A program made the translations under genes and the position numbers. A stretch of DNA of 64,000 nucleotides from ZC4RG30 sp963777735 (GTDB lineage Bacteria; Pseudomonadota; Gammaproteobacteria; Steroidobacterales; Steroidobacteraceae), in NCBI GenBank assembly GCA_963777735.1, contig CAVZRQ010000008.1, positions 372,001 through 436,000 of the forward strand, in the 5' to 3' direction. This document shows, piece after piece, positions 46,704 through 57,167 of the stretch (position 1 is the stretch's first letter; each line of letters begins with the position of its first letter). A model generated the notes under the pieces. That model had not been told where the DNA came from. It searched no databases and saw nothing but the letters and a program-made list of their open reading frames with translations.

Positions 46704-48706
46704 AGCTGCGGGCCGGTTGGCTGAACATTGCACTCCCGCTGCTGGCCGGCCTGTCCAGCTGCGCCGCTCCGCAACCGGCGGGAGAGACCCAGTCACCGCA
46801 GCAGTTGCAACGCATCGCCACGCTCGAGGCGCGCGCCCAGCGCCTGCAACACATCAATGACATCAAGCGGCTGCAGCGCAGCTACGGCTATTACCTCGAC
46901 GAAGGTCAGTGGGATGACGCCGCCGACCTGTTCGCCGACCAGGCCACGCTCGAGATCGGCAAGGACGGCGTTTTCCGCGGGCGCGACCGCATTCGCGCCT
47001 ATTTCCGCGCGCTGGGTGGCGGCCGCAACGGACTTGCACCGGGCAGGCTGAATGAACAGCTCCAGGTAATGCCGGTGATCACGCTGAGCGCAGACGGCGA
47101 GCGTGCGAACGGCACCTGGCGCGGCATCCTGCTGACCGGCCAGCTGGGCCGGGATGCTTTCTGGGGCGAAGGCCCCTATGAAATGGAATACGTGCGCGAG
47201 AACGGCATCTGGAAGATCCGCGGCCTGCGCTGGTTCCAGACGCTGTTCGTCCCCTTTGACGGTGGCTGGGCCAAGAATCCGGACCGCAACGACGCCAGGT
47301 TCGTCACCACCCTGACCCCCGACGCGCCGCCCACAACGCAGTACAAGACCTGGCCCGGTGCTTTCACGCCGCCCTTCCATTTCCGCGGAAAATATACGGG
47401 TCTTGAACCCCTGCCCTCACAGGCAGGCGCAGCCGGCGCCAGCAACGCGCCACTGTCCAACCGCATCGCGCAGCTGCTTGCCCAGACGCAGCAACTCGCA
47501 GATCAGGACGAAATCGAGAACCTGCAGCGCATCTACGGCTTCTATCTCGACAAGGGCCTGTGGAGCGAAGCCGTGGCGCTGCTCAGTGATGACGCGGAAC
47601 TGGTCATCGAAGGTCGCGGCACTTTCCGTGGCCGGGCACGCGTTCTGGCCTATCTGCGTGCCGTTGGCCCGGAAGGCCTGCAGGCCGGCCGACTCTACGA
47701 TCACATGCAGCTGCAGCCCGTCACGCACCTGGATCAGGCGGGGCGATCGGCCAAGTCGCGCTGGCATGTATTTTCGCAATTGGCGCGGCAAGGTGAATTC
47801 CACGAGTGGTCCACTGCCGTCCACGAGAATGAGTATCAGAAGGGCACGGACGGCAAATGGAAGATTCGCCGCCTGCACATCTATCCGACAATGGTCACCC
47901 CCTATGACCAGGGCTGGGGCAAGGTCTCGCAGCCTGCGTCACGCTTTGAACCGGCACTGTCGCCGGATGCGCCGAACGGCAATTCCAGCACCTTCGACCG
48001 CGCCTTCGTTGCGCCCTTCCACTACCCGCATCCGGTCCGCAACGCCAAGCCGCGCGCAGCAGCTCGCCCGGCCGCCGCGCTTGCCGCGAATTCGCTCGAC
48101 ACCGTCGAGCGGTTGCTCGATGCCGCGGAAGATCGCGCCTCGATCGAGAACATCCAGACAGCCTACGGCTATTACCTGGCGACGCTGCTGTGGGATGACC
48201 TCACTGCCCTGTTCGCAGAAGACGGCACGATCGAAATTGCGATGCGTGGCATCTATTCGGGCCGCGCTGCGGTGCGCCGCAACCTGAACCTGTATGGGCA
48301 GGCCGGCCTGGATGACGGGGTTCTGCACAATCACATGCAGTTCCAGAAAGTCATCCATGTTGCCCCCGATGGCAAGACTGCCAAGCTGCGCTCCCGCGCG
48401 CTGAGCATGATGGGCAACTACGAACGCAACGCCACCTGGATGGCGGGCACTTATGAAAACGAGTTCGTGAAGATTGATGGTCGCTGGTATTTCCACAAGG
48501 ACCAGCAGATCAACACCTATTTCGCGCCCTATGAAACCGGCTGGAAGGATCTGGCGCAGCGTGCGCCACCAGGCATCACGGCTGCCAACCCGCCGGACAA
48601 GCCGCCTTCACTCCCCTTCGACCTTTATCCGAAGAACTTCCTGGTGCCGTTCCACTATGTGAACCCGGCAACAGGAAGAGCCTATCAGCCGCCTGCGGCC
48701 AACTAG
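46700..48706 (+). CDS. SnoaL_4-like lipoprotein, three domains
   Basis: A 668-residue protein whose start overlaps the previous stop by 4 bases (ATGA). The N-terminus has a lipobox (LAGLSSC, Cys21), so it is anchored in a membrane. Three SnoaL_4-type domains lie at about 30-235, 250-440 and 460-660, each with a LQxxYGxY or IQxxYGYY start, an xENEY or MEY...WKIR block and a PYxxGW or PFDGGW block. It ends PFHYVNPATGRAY. Its stop codon shares CTAG with the stop of the opposing barrel gene. Confidence 0.85.
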   Translation: MKLRAGWLNIALPLLAGLSSCAAPQPAGETQSPQQLQRIATLEARAQRLQHINDIKRLQRSYGYYLDEGQWDDAADLFADQATLEIGKDGVFRGRDRIRAYFRALGGGRNGLAPGRLNEQLQVMPVITLSADGERANGTWRGILLTGQLGRDAFWGEGPYEMEYVRENGIWKIRGLRWFQTLFVPFDGGWAKNPDRNDARFVTTLTPDAPPTTQYKTWPGAFTPPFHFRGKYTGLEPLPSQAGAAGASNAPLSNRIAQLLAQTQQLADQDEIENLQRIYGFYLDKGLWSEAVALLSDDAELVIEGRGTFRGRARVLAYLRAVGPEGLQAGRLYDHMQLQPVTHLDQAGRSAKSRWHVFSQLARQGEFHEWSTAVHENEYQKGTDGKWKIRRLHIYPTMVTPYDQGWGKVSQPASRFEPALSPDAPNGNSSTFDRAFVAPFHYPHPVRNAKPRAAARPAAALAANSLDTVERLLDAAEDRASIENIQTAYGYYLATLLWDDLTALFAEDGTIEIAMRGIYSGRAAVRRNLNLYGQAGLDDGVLHNHMQFQKVIHVAPDGKTAKLRSRALSMMGNYERNATWMAGTYENEFVKIDGRWYFHKDQQINTYFAPYETGWKDLAQRAPPGITAANPPDKPPSLPFDLYPKNFLVPFHYVNPATGRAYQPPAAN

Positions 48707-49374
48707 AAGCGGTACAGCAGGCCGATCTGCAGGATCGGCCAGAGCTTGAAGTCATCCGCGTCGTCTTCGGCGCGCTGCTCTTCGATGGCCAGCTGCTGGA
48801 TGAACGCCGGATCAGAAGCCAGCAAGCCCGTGGCACGCAGGTTGTCGATCTGGGGCGACCCTTGCATCATGACGCCCAACTCAAAGCCGAAGGTGAACCC
48901 CTTTGCCAGCTTGCCGCCATAGCCCAGCGACAGCGTTGGCGCGAAGTTCCTGGTGGTAACCGTGCCCAGCAGCGAACCCACCTGAGCGGGCGAATAATTC
49001 ACGTCGCCAATCTCCACCGTCGTGGTGGGAGTGCCCGCAAGATCGATCTCGTTGTTGTTGATGCGACCACCGGCAGAAACGCGGAAACCGCCACCCATCG
49101 GGTACCAGTCCAGCATGGCACCGATCGAGTTGAGCTTCAGGTCGGCGTCGTACTCGATATCGTCGAGATCGTCGGTATTGCTGTAGTCGTAGAAGCCGCC
49201 GTTCGCGCGCAACCCGAGGTGGTCGCTGAAGCGGAATGAGACCTCGGGTCCGATGCCCAGCGTTCCGCCGGTTATGCCGATGGCCAGACGGCCTTCATCG
49301 GCAACCGCCGGGGCTGAGACCGCTCCTGCAGCGAGCGCAATAATCGCAATTCCGGAAACAGCCATTCCGCGCAT
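48703..49374 (-). CDS. Outer-membrane beta-barrel protein
   Basis: A 223-residue protein. ATG 49374 follows GGGGAG and starts the signal peptide (cleavage near AVADE). The mature chain alternates polar and apolar residues with Gly and aromatics (GPEVSFRFSDHLGLRANGGFYDYS, FAPTLSLGYGGKLAKGF) and ends LLYRF, as small 8- to 10-strand barrels do. Its specific function is unknown. It is convergent with the SnoaL operon. Confidence 0.8.
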   Translation of the reverse strand: MRGMAVSGIAIIALAAGAVSAPAVADEGRLAIGITGGTLGIGPEVSFRFSDHLGLRANGGFYDYSNTDDLDDIEYDADLKLNSIGAMLDWYPMGGGFRVSAGGRINNNEIDLAGTPTTTVEIGDVNYSPAQVGSLLGTVTTRNFAPTLSLGYGGKLAKGFTFGFELGVMMQGSPQIDNLRATGLLASDPAFIQQLAIEEQRAEDDADDFKLWPILQIGLLYRF

Positions 49375-49439
49375 GGTCAGATTCTCCCCGTCCTGGAAAC
49401 AGGGAGGAACACTGACACAGCCGGCTGCAGGAGGAATGC

Positions 49440-50915
49440 CTACTGCTTCGCGTTTGAGAGCTGCGCCTCCGAAACCCACCAGCCATGCACCTGGGGCCGC
49501 AATGGCACCGGCACCTTCACCCTTGCAACCGGGGGAGCCGAGATATTGTCCGCATCAAGTATCCACAGCTCGCTCTGGTAATCACTGCCCGCCTCCCGAT
49601 CAACCACGGCCAACAGCCAGCCATTGTGGCCGGGCCTGGACGACGGCACGTGCACGGGTTCGTTGATGGCCATGCCCGGGTCGAGGTTCAGTGCCTCGAT
49701 GCGACCGGTAGACAGATCCATGTTCAGCAGGCAATTGAATGCGGCGCCTACCACATTGCCAACCAGCGGCGGGCCCTTGGCCTGCGGATTCATGGTCGGC
49801 AGCCATACGTGCTTGTACGGACGCCCCTGGTCTGCATCACGGATGCGCGGCAGATCTCCCGGCGGACCGATCAGGTTCGACACGATCTGGTCTCCCGGCT
49901 TGCCCATGTCGAAGGTCCAGCGCGTCAGCCCGCCCTTGATCTCCCACTGGTTACGCTCGATACCACCGGCCTCGCGCATGAACGGGAAGGCGCAGGTATC
50001 AGACAGGCAGGCATCCATGTGCACCAGATCACCCTCATCGAAGGCATTGGTCATGTGGAACGCCGACACGCCCTTGGGCCCCTTGAACCAGCGCATCTCT
50101 TCGACCTTGCCATAGCGCGGCATGATGCCCACCCAGCTTTCCAGATCCTGCTGGTGCGCCCAATGCGCGCCGCCCTGCTTCATGCGCTCGAGATCCGAGG
50201 TGGTTGGATATACCGGGAAAATGGCCCAGCGCTCGGTGATGCAGAAATCATGGATGGAAGCGACATACGGCGCCTGGAACCACTGTTCCGACTTCAGGTT
50301 GCCGTCGCGATCCGCGATGCAGTAGGCCACGTCGCGCGTGGCAAGCCCGCCTGCTTCGTAGCCAAAGAAGAACATTTCGCCGGTTACCGGATCGATGCGC
50401 GGATGCGCCGTCACCGTCTGCGAACGCAGCTTGCCCTCGTAATCCCAGTAACCCCGCGTTTCGAGCGTGTGCGGATCGACTTCGTAAGGTCGCCCGTCTT
50501 CCTTGGTCATGAACAGTCGACCGCCATGCCAGACGGGCGTCGTGTTCGACACCGTGCGCAGGTCGGGCCGCGAGGCGTCGCGCACGCTGGGATCGTCGGT
50601 GAAGGGGTTGCGGTACTTGCCATACAGCGCACGGCGCGCCTTGCGCTCGGCCTCGTAACGCGCGGTGCGCACGTACTTGATGTCGTAGTCCACCTGCCCG
50701 CCCTCGAACAGGAAGCGGCTGATCATGCCATCGGCAGAGAGCGTGATGTCGTCTTCAAACAGCGGCGGATGCGCGGGATCCGGCACGGCGCGGAAGAATG
50801 CGCCCTTCACGTCGGCCGGAATGACACCCTCCACGTCCAGGTTGCGCACGGAAGACTCGATGCGCAACGGACGATTCAGCGCAACGAATGGCAGCGTATT
50901 GGGAAACTTCGGCAT
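49440..50915 (-). CDS. Carotenoid oxygenase family protein (RPE65 / lignostilbene dioxygenase type)
   Basis: A 491-residue iron(II) oxygenase that would cleave a C=C bond in a carotenoid, stilbene or related phenolic. The four iron-binding His are visible in TAHPRIDP, SIHDFCITE, SAFHMTNAF and QVHGWWV. ATG 50915 is chosen because it follows a TGGGGGTT ribosome site like that of the G8 genes. There is no signal peptide, so it acts in the cytoplasm. FFGYEAGGL and the C-terminal EPVHVPSS are also typical. Neighbours do not settle its substrate. Confidence 0.92.
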   Translation of the reverse strand: MPKFPNTLPFVALNRPLRIESSVRNLDVEGVIPADVKGAFFRAVPDPAHPPLFEDDITLSADGMISRFLFEGGQVDYDIKYVRTARYEAERKARRALYGKYRNPFTDDPSVRDASRPDLRTVSNTTPVWHGGRLFMTKEDGRPYEVDPHTLETRGYWDYEGKLRSQTVTAHPRIDPVTGEMFFFGYEAGGLATRDVAYCIADRDGNLKSEQWFQAPYVASIHDFCITERWAIFPVYPTTSDLERMKQGGAHWAHQQDLESWVGIMPRYGKVEEMRWFKGPKGVSAFHMTNAFDEGDLVHMDACLSDTCAFPFMREAGGIERNQWEIKGGLTRWTFDMGKPGDQIVSNLIGPPGDLPRIRDADQGRPYKHVWLPTMNPQAKGPPLVGNVVGAAFNCLLNMDLSTGRIEALNLDPGMAINEPVHVPSSRPGHNGWLLAVVDREAGSDYQSELWILDADNISAPPVARVKVPVPLRPQVHGWWVSEAQLSNAKQ

Positions 50916-50993
50916 GACAACCCCCAAACCCTTTTCAGGTATTGAGGGCAGTATCGCGCAGTGTGTTCCGATGCGGCAACCTTGCCGCCGAGC

Positions 50994-52287
50994 TCACGCG
51001 AACGGGTGGTTGAGAATGATTGTCTGTTCCCGATCCGGGCCTGTCGAGACGATATCGACCGGCACACCCACCACAGCCTGCATGCGCTCCAGATAGCGCT
51101 GCGCATTCAGCGGCAACTGTTCGTAGCGGGTCAGGCCCACGGTGGACTCCGTCCAGCCGGGCATGTCTTCATACACCGGCTCAACCGCGCCATAGCCTTC
51201 CACGAACAGCGGTGGCACCACGCTGTTCGACTGCCCGGTGCGATAGGCCGTGCAGATGCGGATGGTCTCGAGCCCATCCAGCACGTCGAGCTTGGTCACA
51301 CACAGACCGGAAACACTGGAATGGATGATCGAGCGACGCAGCGCCACGGCATCGAACCAGCCACAGCGACGTGCCCGACCGGTTACCGAGCCGAATTCAT
51401 GGCCCACGCGTGAGAGATGCTCGCCCGTGGCATCGAACAATTCGGTAGGGAACGGACCCGCGCCCACCCGCGTGGCGTAGGCCTTCACGATGCCCAGCAC
51501 GTAATCGAAGGCACGCGGCCCAAGGCCAGTGCCCGTCGAAGCACCACCCGCAGTGGTGTTGGATGAAGTCACGAAAGGATAGGTGCCGTGGTCGATATCG
51601 AGCATCGCACCCTGTGCGCCTTCGAACAGCACATTGGCGCCCTTGCCGCGCAGGTCGGCAAGCTCCTGGGTGACGTCGACCACCAGCGGCTTGATGCGCT
51701 CGCCCTGCGCCAGCAAGGCGTCATGCGTTGCCGCGAGATCGATGGCCGGCTGGTTGAAATAGCCAGTGAGCACGAAGTTGTGGAAATCGAGCACTTCGGC
51801 CAGCTGCTCGGCGAATCGCGGCGGATTGAAGAGATCGGCCACCCGCAACGCGCGACGTGCCACCTTGTCTTCGTAGGCGGGACCGATGCCACGGCCGGTG
51901 GTGCCGATCTTGTTGTCGCCCGCGCTTGAGTTCGCGCGCCTTGTCGAGCGCAATGTGCGAGGGCAGGATCAGCGGGCAGCTCGGCGAAATGCGCAGGCGG
52001 TCGAACACCGGCACACCGCGTTCGATCAGCGTCTGGCTCTCCTTCAGCAGCGCTTCAAGCGAGAGCACCACGCCATTGCCGATGTAGCAACGCGCACCTT
52101 CGCGCATGATCCCGGAAGGGATCAGCGACAGAATGTGCTTCTTGCCATCGATGACGAGCGTGTGCCCGGCATTGTGACCGCCCTGAAAGCGCGCCACCGC
52201 GACGGCCCGATCGGTCAGCAGGTCCACGACCTTGCCCTTGCCTTCATCGCCCCACTGGGTGCCGATGACTATTACGAAACGACCCAT
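50994..52287 (-). CDS. purA: Adenylosuccinate synthetase (one frame break)
   Basis: Makes adenylosuccinate from IMP, GTP and aspartate, the first step from IMP to AMP. ATG 52287 starts MGRFVIVIGTQWGDEGKGK with the GTP-binding loop. The frame breaks near 51919-51921, where a run of three C (GGG on the coding strand) should be two. After repair the text reads ELKRGDNKIGTTGRGIGPAYEDK, the family's conserved core. The gene is in its usual place downstream of hflC and the yjeT-like gene. As an essential gene, it is probably intact in the cell. Confidence 0.92.
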
Positions 52288-52300
52288 TTCCAGCCTTCTT

Positions 52301-52498
52301 TCAGGAACGGACAATAAACAGCAACAGCAGGCCCGCCACCATGCTGACCAGACCCGCCACCCGCAGTTCGCGTTCGCCCAGCTCCGACAGCTGGGCGAAC
52401 ACCCGCTTGGTCGCAGCCGGATTCAGGAACGGCAGCAGGCCTTCCAGCACCAGCAGGAGGGCAAGCGCCGCCAGCAGATCCGACCAGGCAAAGTTCAC
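52301..52498 (-). CDS. yjeT: DUF2065 family small membrane protein (YjeT-like)
   Basis: A 65-residue protein with two membrane helices (DLLAALALLLVLEGLLPFL and VAGLVSMVAGLLLLFIV) around a short basic loop. This is the DUF2065 pattern; the E. coli homologue yjeT sits at the same place between hflC and purA. The function is unknown. It lies 13 bases before purA. Confidence 0.9.
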   Translation of the reverse strand: MNFAWSDLLAALALLLVLEGLLPFLNPAATKRVFAQLSELGERELRVAGLVSMVAGLLLLFIVRS

Positions 52499-52525
52499 GC
52501 GCGGGACTCCCGGCGAGCCTTGCGG

Positions 52526-53401
52526 CTAGCGACGCCCTGACGAATTCAGGTACTTGAAGAACTCCCCATCGGGCGATACCACCCAGACATCGCCTTCGCG
52601 CGCGAGCGCGCTGCGATAGGCCTGCAGGCTGCGGTAGAAGGAGTAGAACTCCGGCGACTTGCCATAGGCCTGCGCGTAGATGCGCGAGGCCAGCGCGTCA
52701 CCCTCGCCGCGCAGCCGCTGCGAATCGCGCTGCGCAGTGGCCAGCATCTCGGTGCGCTGACGGTCGGCGTCGGCGCGGATGCGTTTCTGCGTCAGCGCTG
52801 CCCTCAGCGCGCAGCTGGTTGCCGCGAGCGCGGAAACTGTCCTGCATGCGCTGGTAGACCGAGCCGCTGACCTCATCGGGCAGGTCGATGCGCTGCACGC
52901 GCACGTCGATCAGCTCGATGCCCAGTTCGTTGCCGGACTCACTGGCGCGGCTGAACATGTCGCCGGTGAAGGCCGTGCGCTCGGTGATGACGATTTCCTG
53001 CAGCGTGCGACGCGCGACGACACCCTTGATGCCGTCCTTGACGTTGTCGCCCAGGCGCTGCGAGGCGATATCGGAATTGCCATTGGTGGTGCGGTAATAG
53101 GCCGAGGGATCCTTGACGCGCCACTTCACGTAGAAGTCGACGATCAGCGCCTTGTTCTCGCTGGTGAGGAAGGTTTCGCCTTCATAGCGCTGCGTGATGA
53201 TGCGGCGTTCGAAGCGGCGGATATTGTCGATTCCGAGCGGCATCTTCAGGTGCAGGCCCGGCCCGTATCCCGAACCCACGATCTCGCCGAAACGCATGCG
53301 GATGGCCACTTCGGTCTCGCTGCACCTGGAACAGCGAACCCCAGCCCAGAATGACCAGGGCCGCGCAGAACGAAGACAATCGGAGGTGCTGCGACTGGCA
53401 T
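52526..53401 (-). CDS. hflC: HflC, modulator of FtsH protease (frame breaks)
   Basis: HflC and HflK are inner-membrane SPFH proteins that surround and regulate FtsH. The gene starts at ATG 53401, whose A is shared with the hflK stop (TGATG). Three single-base insertions are inferred: near 53395-53399 (giving MQSQHLRLSSFCAALVILGWGS as a membrane anchor), near 53318-53323 (joining FQVQ to ETEVAIRMRFGEIVG), and at 52801-52803 (joining LRAEAA to LTQKRIRADADRQ). The remainder, FYSFYRSLQAYRSALAREGDVW to the stop, matches the HflC C-terminus. Confidence 0.88.
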
Positions 53402-54554
53402 CAGCGCACTCCCCGGCTGCGGCCGTCGATCGTGACGCCGGGGATCTCTTCAATTGGCGCGGCTGCCGGCGCCGGCACGTGCCTGTGCGCGGTGCGGTGC
53501 TGCGTTCCAGCATCTTGTCGAGCGGCAGATAGATCATGTTGCCGCCCGAGCCCGTCTTGGCGTCCAGGATGACCTTCTTCGACTGCTGCATGATCTGCTC
53601 GATCGTCTCGATGTACATGCGCTGGCGCGTCACCTCGGGTGCCTGGGCATAGGCGGAGTACACACTGTTGAAGCGCGCCACGTCGCCTTCGGCCAGCGAG
53701 ACCACCTGCGCCTTGTAGCCTTCTGCATCCTGCATCTGCCGCTGCGCAGCACCCCGCGCCTTGGGCAGGATGTCATTGGCATAGGCCTGCGCTTCCTTGC
53801 TGTAGCGCTCGTTGTCTTCGATGGCCTTGTTGGCATCGCGCTGTGCCGCACCGCACGGCATCCGGCACCTGCACGTCGGTGAGGTTGACGCTGGTGATGC
53901 GGATGCCACTGTTGTAGCCGTCGAGCGTGCGCTGGATCAGATCCTTTGCACTGGTGGTGATCTGCTGGCGGGCCACGCCGAGCACGTCATCGAGGCTGGC
54001 CTGGCCCACGATCTCGCGAATGGCGCTTTCGCTGACCTCGGCGCAGCGTGTTCTCGACATCCCTCACCTGGAACAGCACCTTCACCGGATCGGCATTCTG
54101 GTACTGGATGACGGCGCGGATCTCCACCAGGTTGACGTCGGCGGTGAGCATGCGCGAGCTGTACTCGACGCTGTTCACCTGCGACACGTTGACCTTGGTG
54201 ACCTTTTCGATGGGCCAGGGGAACGCCCAGCCCCAGCCTTCATCGCGCACCTCGTTGAAACGCGCCGAAGCGCTGGATCACGCCACGGTCGGAGGCATTG
54301 ATCTGGAACATGCCGACGGCCAGCCACAGCAGCACCAGCAAGGCGGCGAGCATCCACCCAAGCCGGGGCGAGGGTTCGCCAGCCACACCACCCCCGGAAC
54401 CAGGAGGATCACCAGATGGCGGGCCACCCAGCATCGCCTGCAGTCGCTGCTGGAAGCTCTTCAGGGCTTCATCGAGGCCACCGCCAGACTTTCCGGCAGG
54501 ACGCTTTTTACCCCAGGGCGATTCTCCCCGGTTTCCAGGCTCATTCCAGGCCAT
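53401..54554 (-). CDS. hflK: HflK, modulator of FtsH protease (frame breaks)
   Basis: The partner of HflC. MAWNEPGNRGESPWG is the typical N-terminus, followed by a Gly/Pro-rich stretch and one membrane helix (LGWMLAALLVLLWLAVGMF). Breaks: an extra T at 54258-54260 (joining FGAFNEV to RDEGWGWAFPW), an extra base near 54046, another near 53853 (joining QVPDAVRAAQ to RDANKAIEDNERY), and a net two-base gain between about 53480 and 53510. After the last, the frame reads APAAAPIEEIPGVTIDGRSRG and stops at 53401. The 5' end overlaps hflX by 14 bases. Confidence 0.88.
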
Positions 54555-55916
54555 CTGATTTCTGCTTTGCGCGCGAGTTTTCGGTTATCGCCATTCTGCT
54601 GAACGGCAATGCGTTGCCCGGAGATTCTAGGGTATCGCCATCCGCAGGAACAAGTTTCGCACCCGGCACGCGCAGCAGGGCTGCGAGTTCCTCTTCCGGC
54701 AGGTCCAGCTCCAGCTCCAGGACCTCTTCCAGGCTGCGTTCGCCCTTCACCACGCCCGCGGCATACAGGCGAGCACGCGCCGCGCCCGCTGCCTGCGGCA
54801 GCTGCACACGCACGCGCCGCACGGCGCAGGACAGACGCTCGGCGACGGCATCGCGCAGCAGATCGAGCCCCTGCCCTGTGGCGGCGCTGATCCAGACCGC
54901 CTCCACCGCGCCGTCCTCTCCTCGATCGATACGCGGCGCTTCTTCCAGCCGGTCGATCTTGTTGAACACGCGAATGCCGGGAATGCCGTCGGCGCCAATC
55001 TGCGCGAGCACGCGGTCGACTTCTTCCATGTGTTCACCACGGCGCGGATCGCTGGCATCGATGACATGCAGCAGCAGCGTGGCCTCGCGGGCTTCCGTCA
55101 GCGTGGACTGGAAGGCGGCCACCAGTTCGTGCGGCAGATCGCGGATGAATCCCACCGTATCGGCCGCCACCACCTGGCGTGCCACCGGGCAGCTTCAGGC
55201 GGCGCACCGTGGGATCGAGCGTGGCGAACAACTGGTCGGCGATATACGCCTGTTCGCCGGTGAGGCTGCGGAACAGCGTGGACTTGCCGGCATTGGTGTA
55301 GCCGACCAGCGCGATGGAAGGAATGGGGATGGCAACGCGCGCGCTGCGACCGGTTTCGCGCTGCTGCTTGAGCTTCTCCAGGCGCTGCGCTCAGCACTTT
55401 CACGCGCTGGCCCAGCAGCCGACGATCGGTTTCGAGCTGTGTTTCACCGGGACCGCGCAGTCCGATGCCACCGCCGCGCTGCCGTTCGAGATGGGTCCAG
55501 CCGCGCACCAGCCGGCTGGCGATGTGCTTGAGCTGCGCCAGCTCGACTTCCAGCTTGCCCTCGTGGCTCTTGGCGCGCTGCGCGAAGATGTCGAGGATGA
55601 GGCCACTGCGATCCAGCACGCGCTTGCCGGTGAGCTTTTCGAGATTGCGTTCCTGGCTGGGTGACAGCGGGTGATCGATCAGGATCACATCCGCCTCGCA
55701 GGCTTCGGCTTCGATGCGGATCTGCTCCGCCTTGCCGCTGCCGACGAAGTATCGCGGATCGGGTTTCTGGCGCGTGCCGGTGATGGTGGCGACCGGAATG
55801 GCCCCGGCGGAAGTTGCCAGCTGCGTGAATTCGCTGAGGTCTTCGGGATCCAGTGGTGCGCCGAGACCAAGGCGCACGAGCACTGCGCGTTCACCAGTGC
55901 GTGGACGCTCGAACAT
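54541..55916 (-). CDS. hflX: HflX, ribosome-splitting GTPase (frame breaks)
   Basis: A GTPase that binds and splits stalled ribosomes, for example after heat shock. The N-terminal MFERPRTGERAVLV and GKLEVELAQLKHIASRLVRG are diagnostic. Two extra bases break the frame, near 55386-55390 and near 55186-55190. Repaired, the middle carries the G1 motif (GYTNAGKST), DPTVRRLKLPVARQVV and ADTVGFIRDLPHELVAAF. It starts at ATG 55916, sharing one base with the hfq stop. Confidence 0.9.
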
Positions 55917-56170
55917 CAGCTGGCGGGAGTCTCCGCATCCGCTTCTTCATCGGAACCAGGCACACGCACATTGCGCGCCGGCACGACCGTGGAAATGGCG
56001 TGCTTGTAGACCATCTGGTTGACACTGTTCTTCAGCAGCACGACGAACTGGTCGAATGAATCGATGGTTCCCTGAAGCTTGATGCCGTTGACCAGGTAGA
56101 TCGAGACCGGTACGCGCTCTTTGCGCAGTGCATTCAGGAATGGATCCTGAAGCGATTGGGTCTTGGCCAA
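55916..56170 (-). CDS. hfq: RNA chaperone Hfq
   Basis: An 84-residue Sm-like protein that pairs small RNAs with mRNAs. SLQDPFLNALRKERVPVSIYLVNGIKLQG (Sm1) and the YKHAISTVVP block (Sm2) are intact. The start is TTG at 56170 with AAGGAG seven bases upstream. It is the standard gene between miaA and hflX. It is not interrupted, unlike its neighbours. Confidence 0.97.
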   Translation of the reverse strand: MAKTQSLQDPFLNALRKERVPVSIYLVNGIKLQGTIDSFDQFVVLLKNSVNQMVYKHAISTVVPARNVRVPGSDEEADAETPAS

Positions 56171-56203
56171 GGCGTTCTCCTTATTTTTAGTACGCGCATC
56201 TTA

Positions 56204-57162
56204 TCATGGGGGTCGGATTGCTTTGATCAAGTCCCTCAACATTTGTTCCATGGTTGGCGAGTCAAACGGGTCGCCCTGCACCGCGTAGGACTTGTCTGGC
56301 AGGAAATTGTCAGATCGCAGCCAGGTCATTTGCCGCTTGGCGAGCTGACGCGTGGCGTAGAGCGCTTTTTCCGTTGCCAGTTCCAGTGTTTCCAGCCCGC
56401 GGCAATAACCGATCAATTGCCGGTAACCGACCAGCCGCAGCGCCGGAGATTGATCAGTCAATGTTCCCCGCGCGAGCAAGTTGCCTGACTTCTTCAGGAA
56501 ATCCCGCAGCCAGCATGGCCTTCAGCCTTGCAGCCAATGCCGCATGCAGCAATGTGCGTTGCAGCGGCTGCAATACACCGATTTTCCAGTCGCAAATTGC
56601 CGACGGTTGCGCGCTGCTGCTCCAGTGATCCCGCAATGTGCGGCCGGAAAGCTCGATCACCTCGAGCGCGCGCTGGATACGCTGCGCGTCATTGGCATGG
56701 ATGCGGGCTGCGCTATCCGGATCCCGCTCGGCAAGTTCTGCATGCAGCGCCGGCCATCCGACATCACGCGGCGCGTGCATCGATGGAAGCACGCAGTGAC
56801 TGATCTGCCGACGGCAACTCCGCCATTCCCTGAAACAGGGCGCGGAAATAGAGCATCGTGCCGCCAACCAGCAGCGGAACACGCCCTCTTGCCGTGATCT
56901 GCTGCAGCAAGGTCATGCATTCGCTCCGGAATTCACCGGCGGAATACACCTGCTCGGGGTCGCGGATATCGATCAGATGATGGGGTACTGCACTGCGTTC
57001 GGCAGCACTGGGTTTGGCGGTGCCGATATCCAGGCCGCGATACACCTGCGCCGAGTCCACGCTGATGATCTCTACCGGCAACTGCGCGGCGATCCGCATG
57101 GCAAGCGCGCTCTTGCCGCAGCCGGTGGGCCCGAGAATCGCGATGGCCGGCGGCAGCAGCAT
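56204..57162 (-). CDS. miaA: tRNA dimethylallyltransferase (frame breaks)
   Basis: Adds the isopentenyl group to A37 of tRNAs reading UNN codons. ATG 57162, six bases after the mutL stop, starts MLLPPAIAILGPTGCGKSA with the P-loop. ISVDSAQVYRGLDIGTAKP and LVGGTMLYFRALFQGM follow. Two single extra bases are inferred, near 56771-56775 and near 56479. After the second the frame continues LLARGTLTDQSPALRLVGYRQ, then ATRQLAKRQMTWLR, as expected. Confidence 0.92.
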
Positions 57163-57167
57163 GGAAG

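Noticed and set aside
51900..54600. Programmed ribosomal frameshifting in purA, hflC or hflK
   Set aside because: The breaks lie at different, non-conserved places in many unrelated genes, without slippery-site plus hairpin patterns. Insertion errors explain them better.
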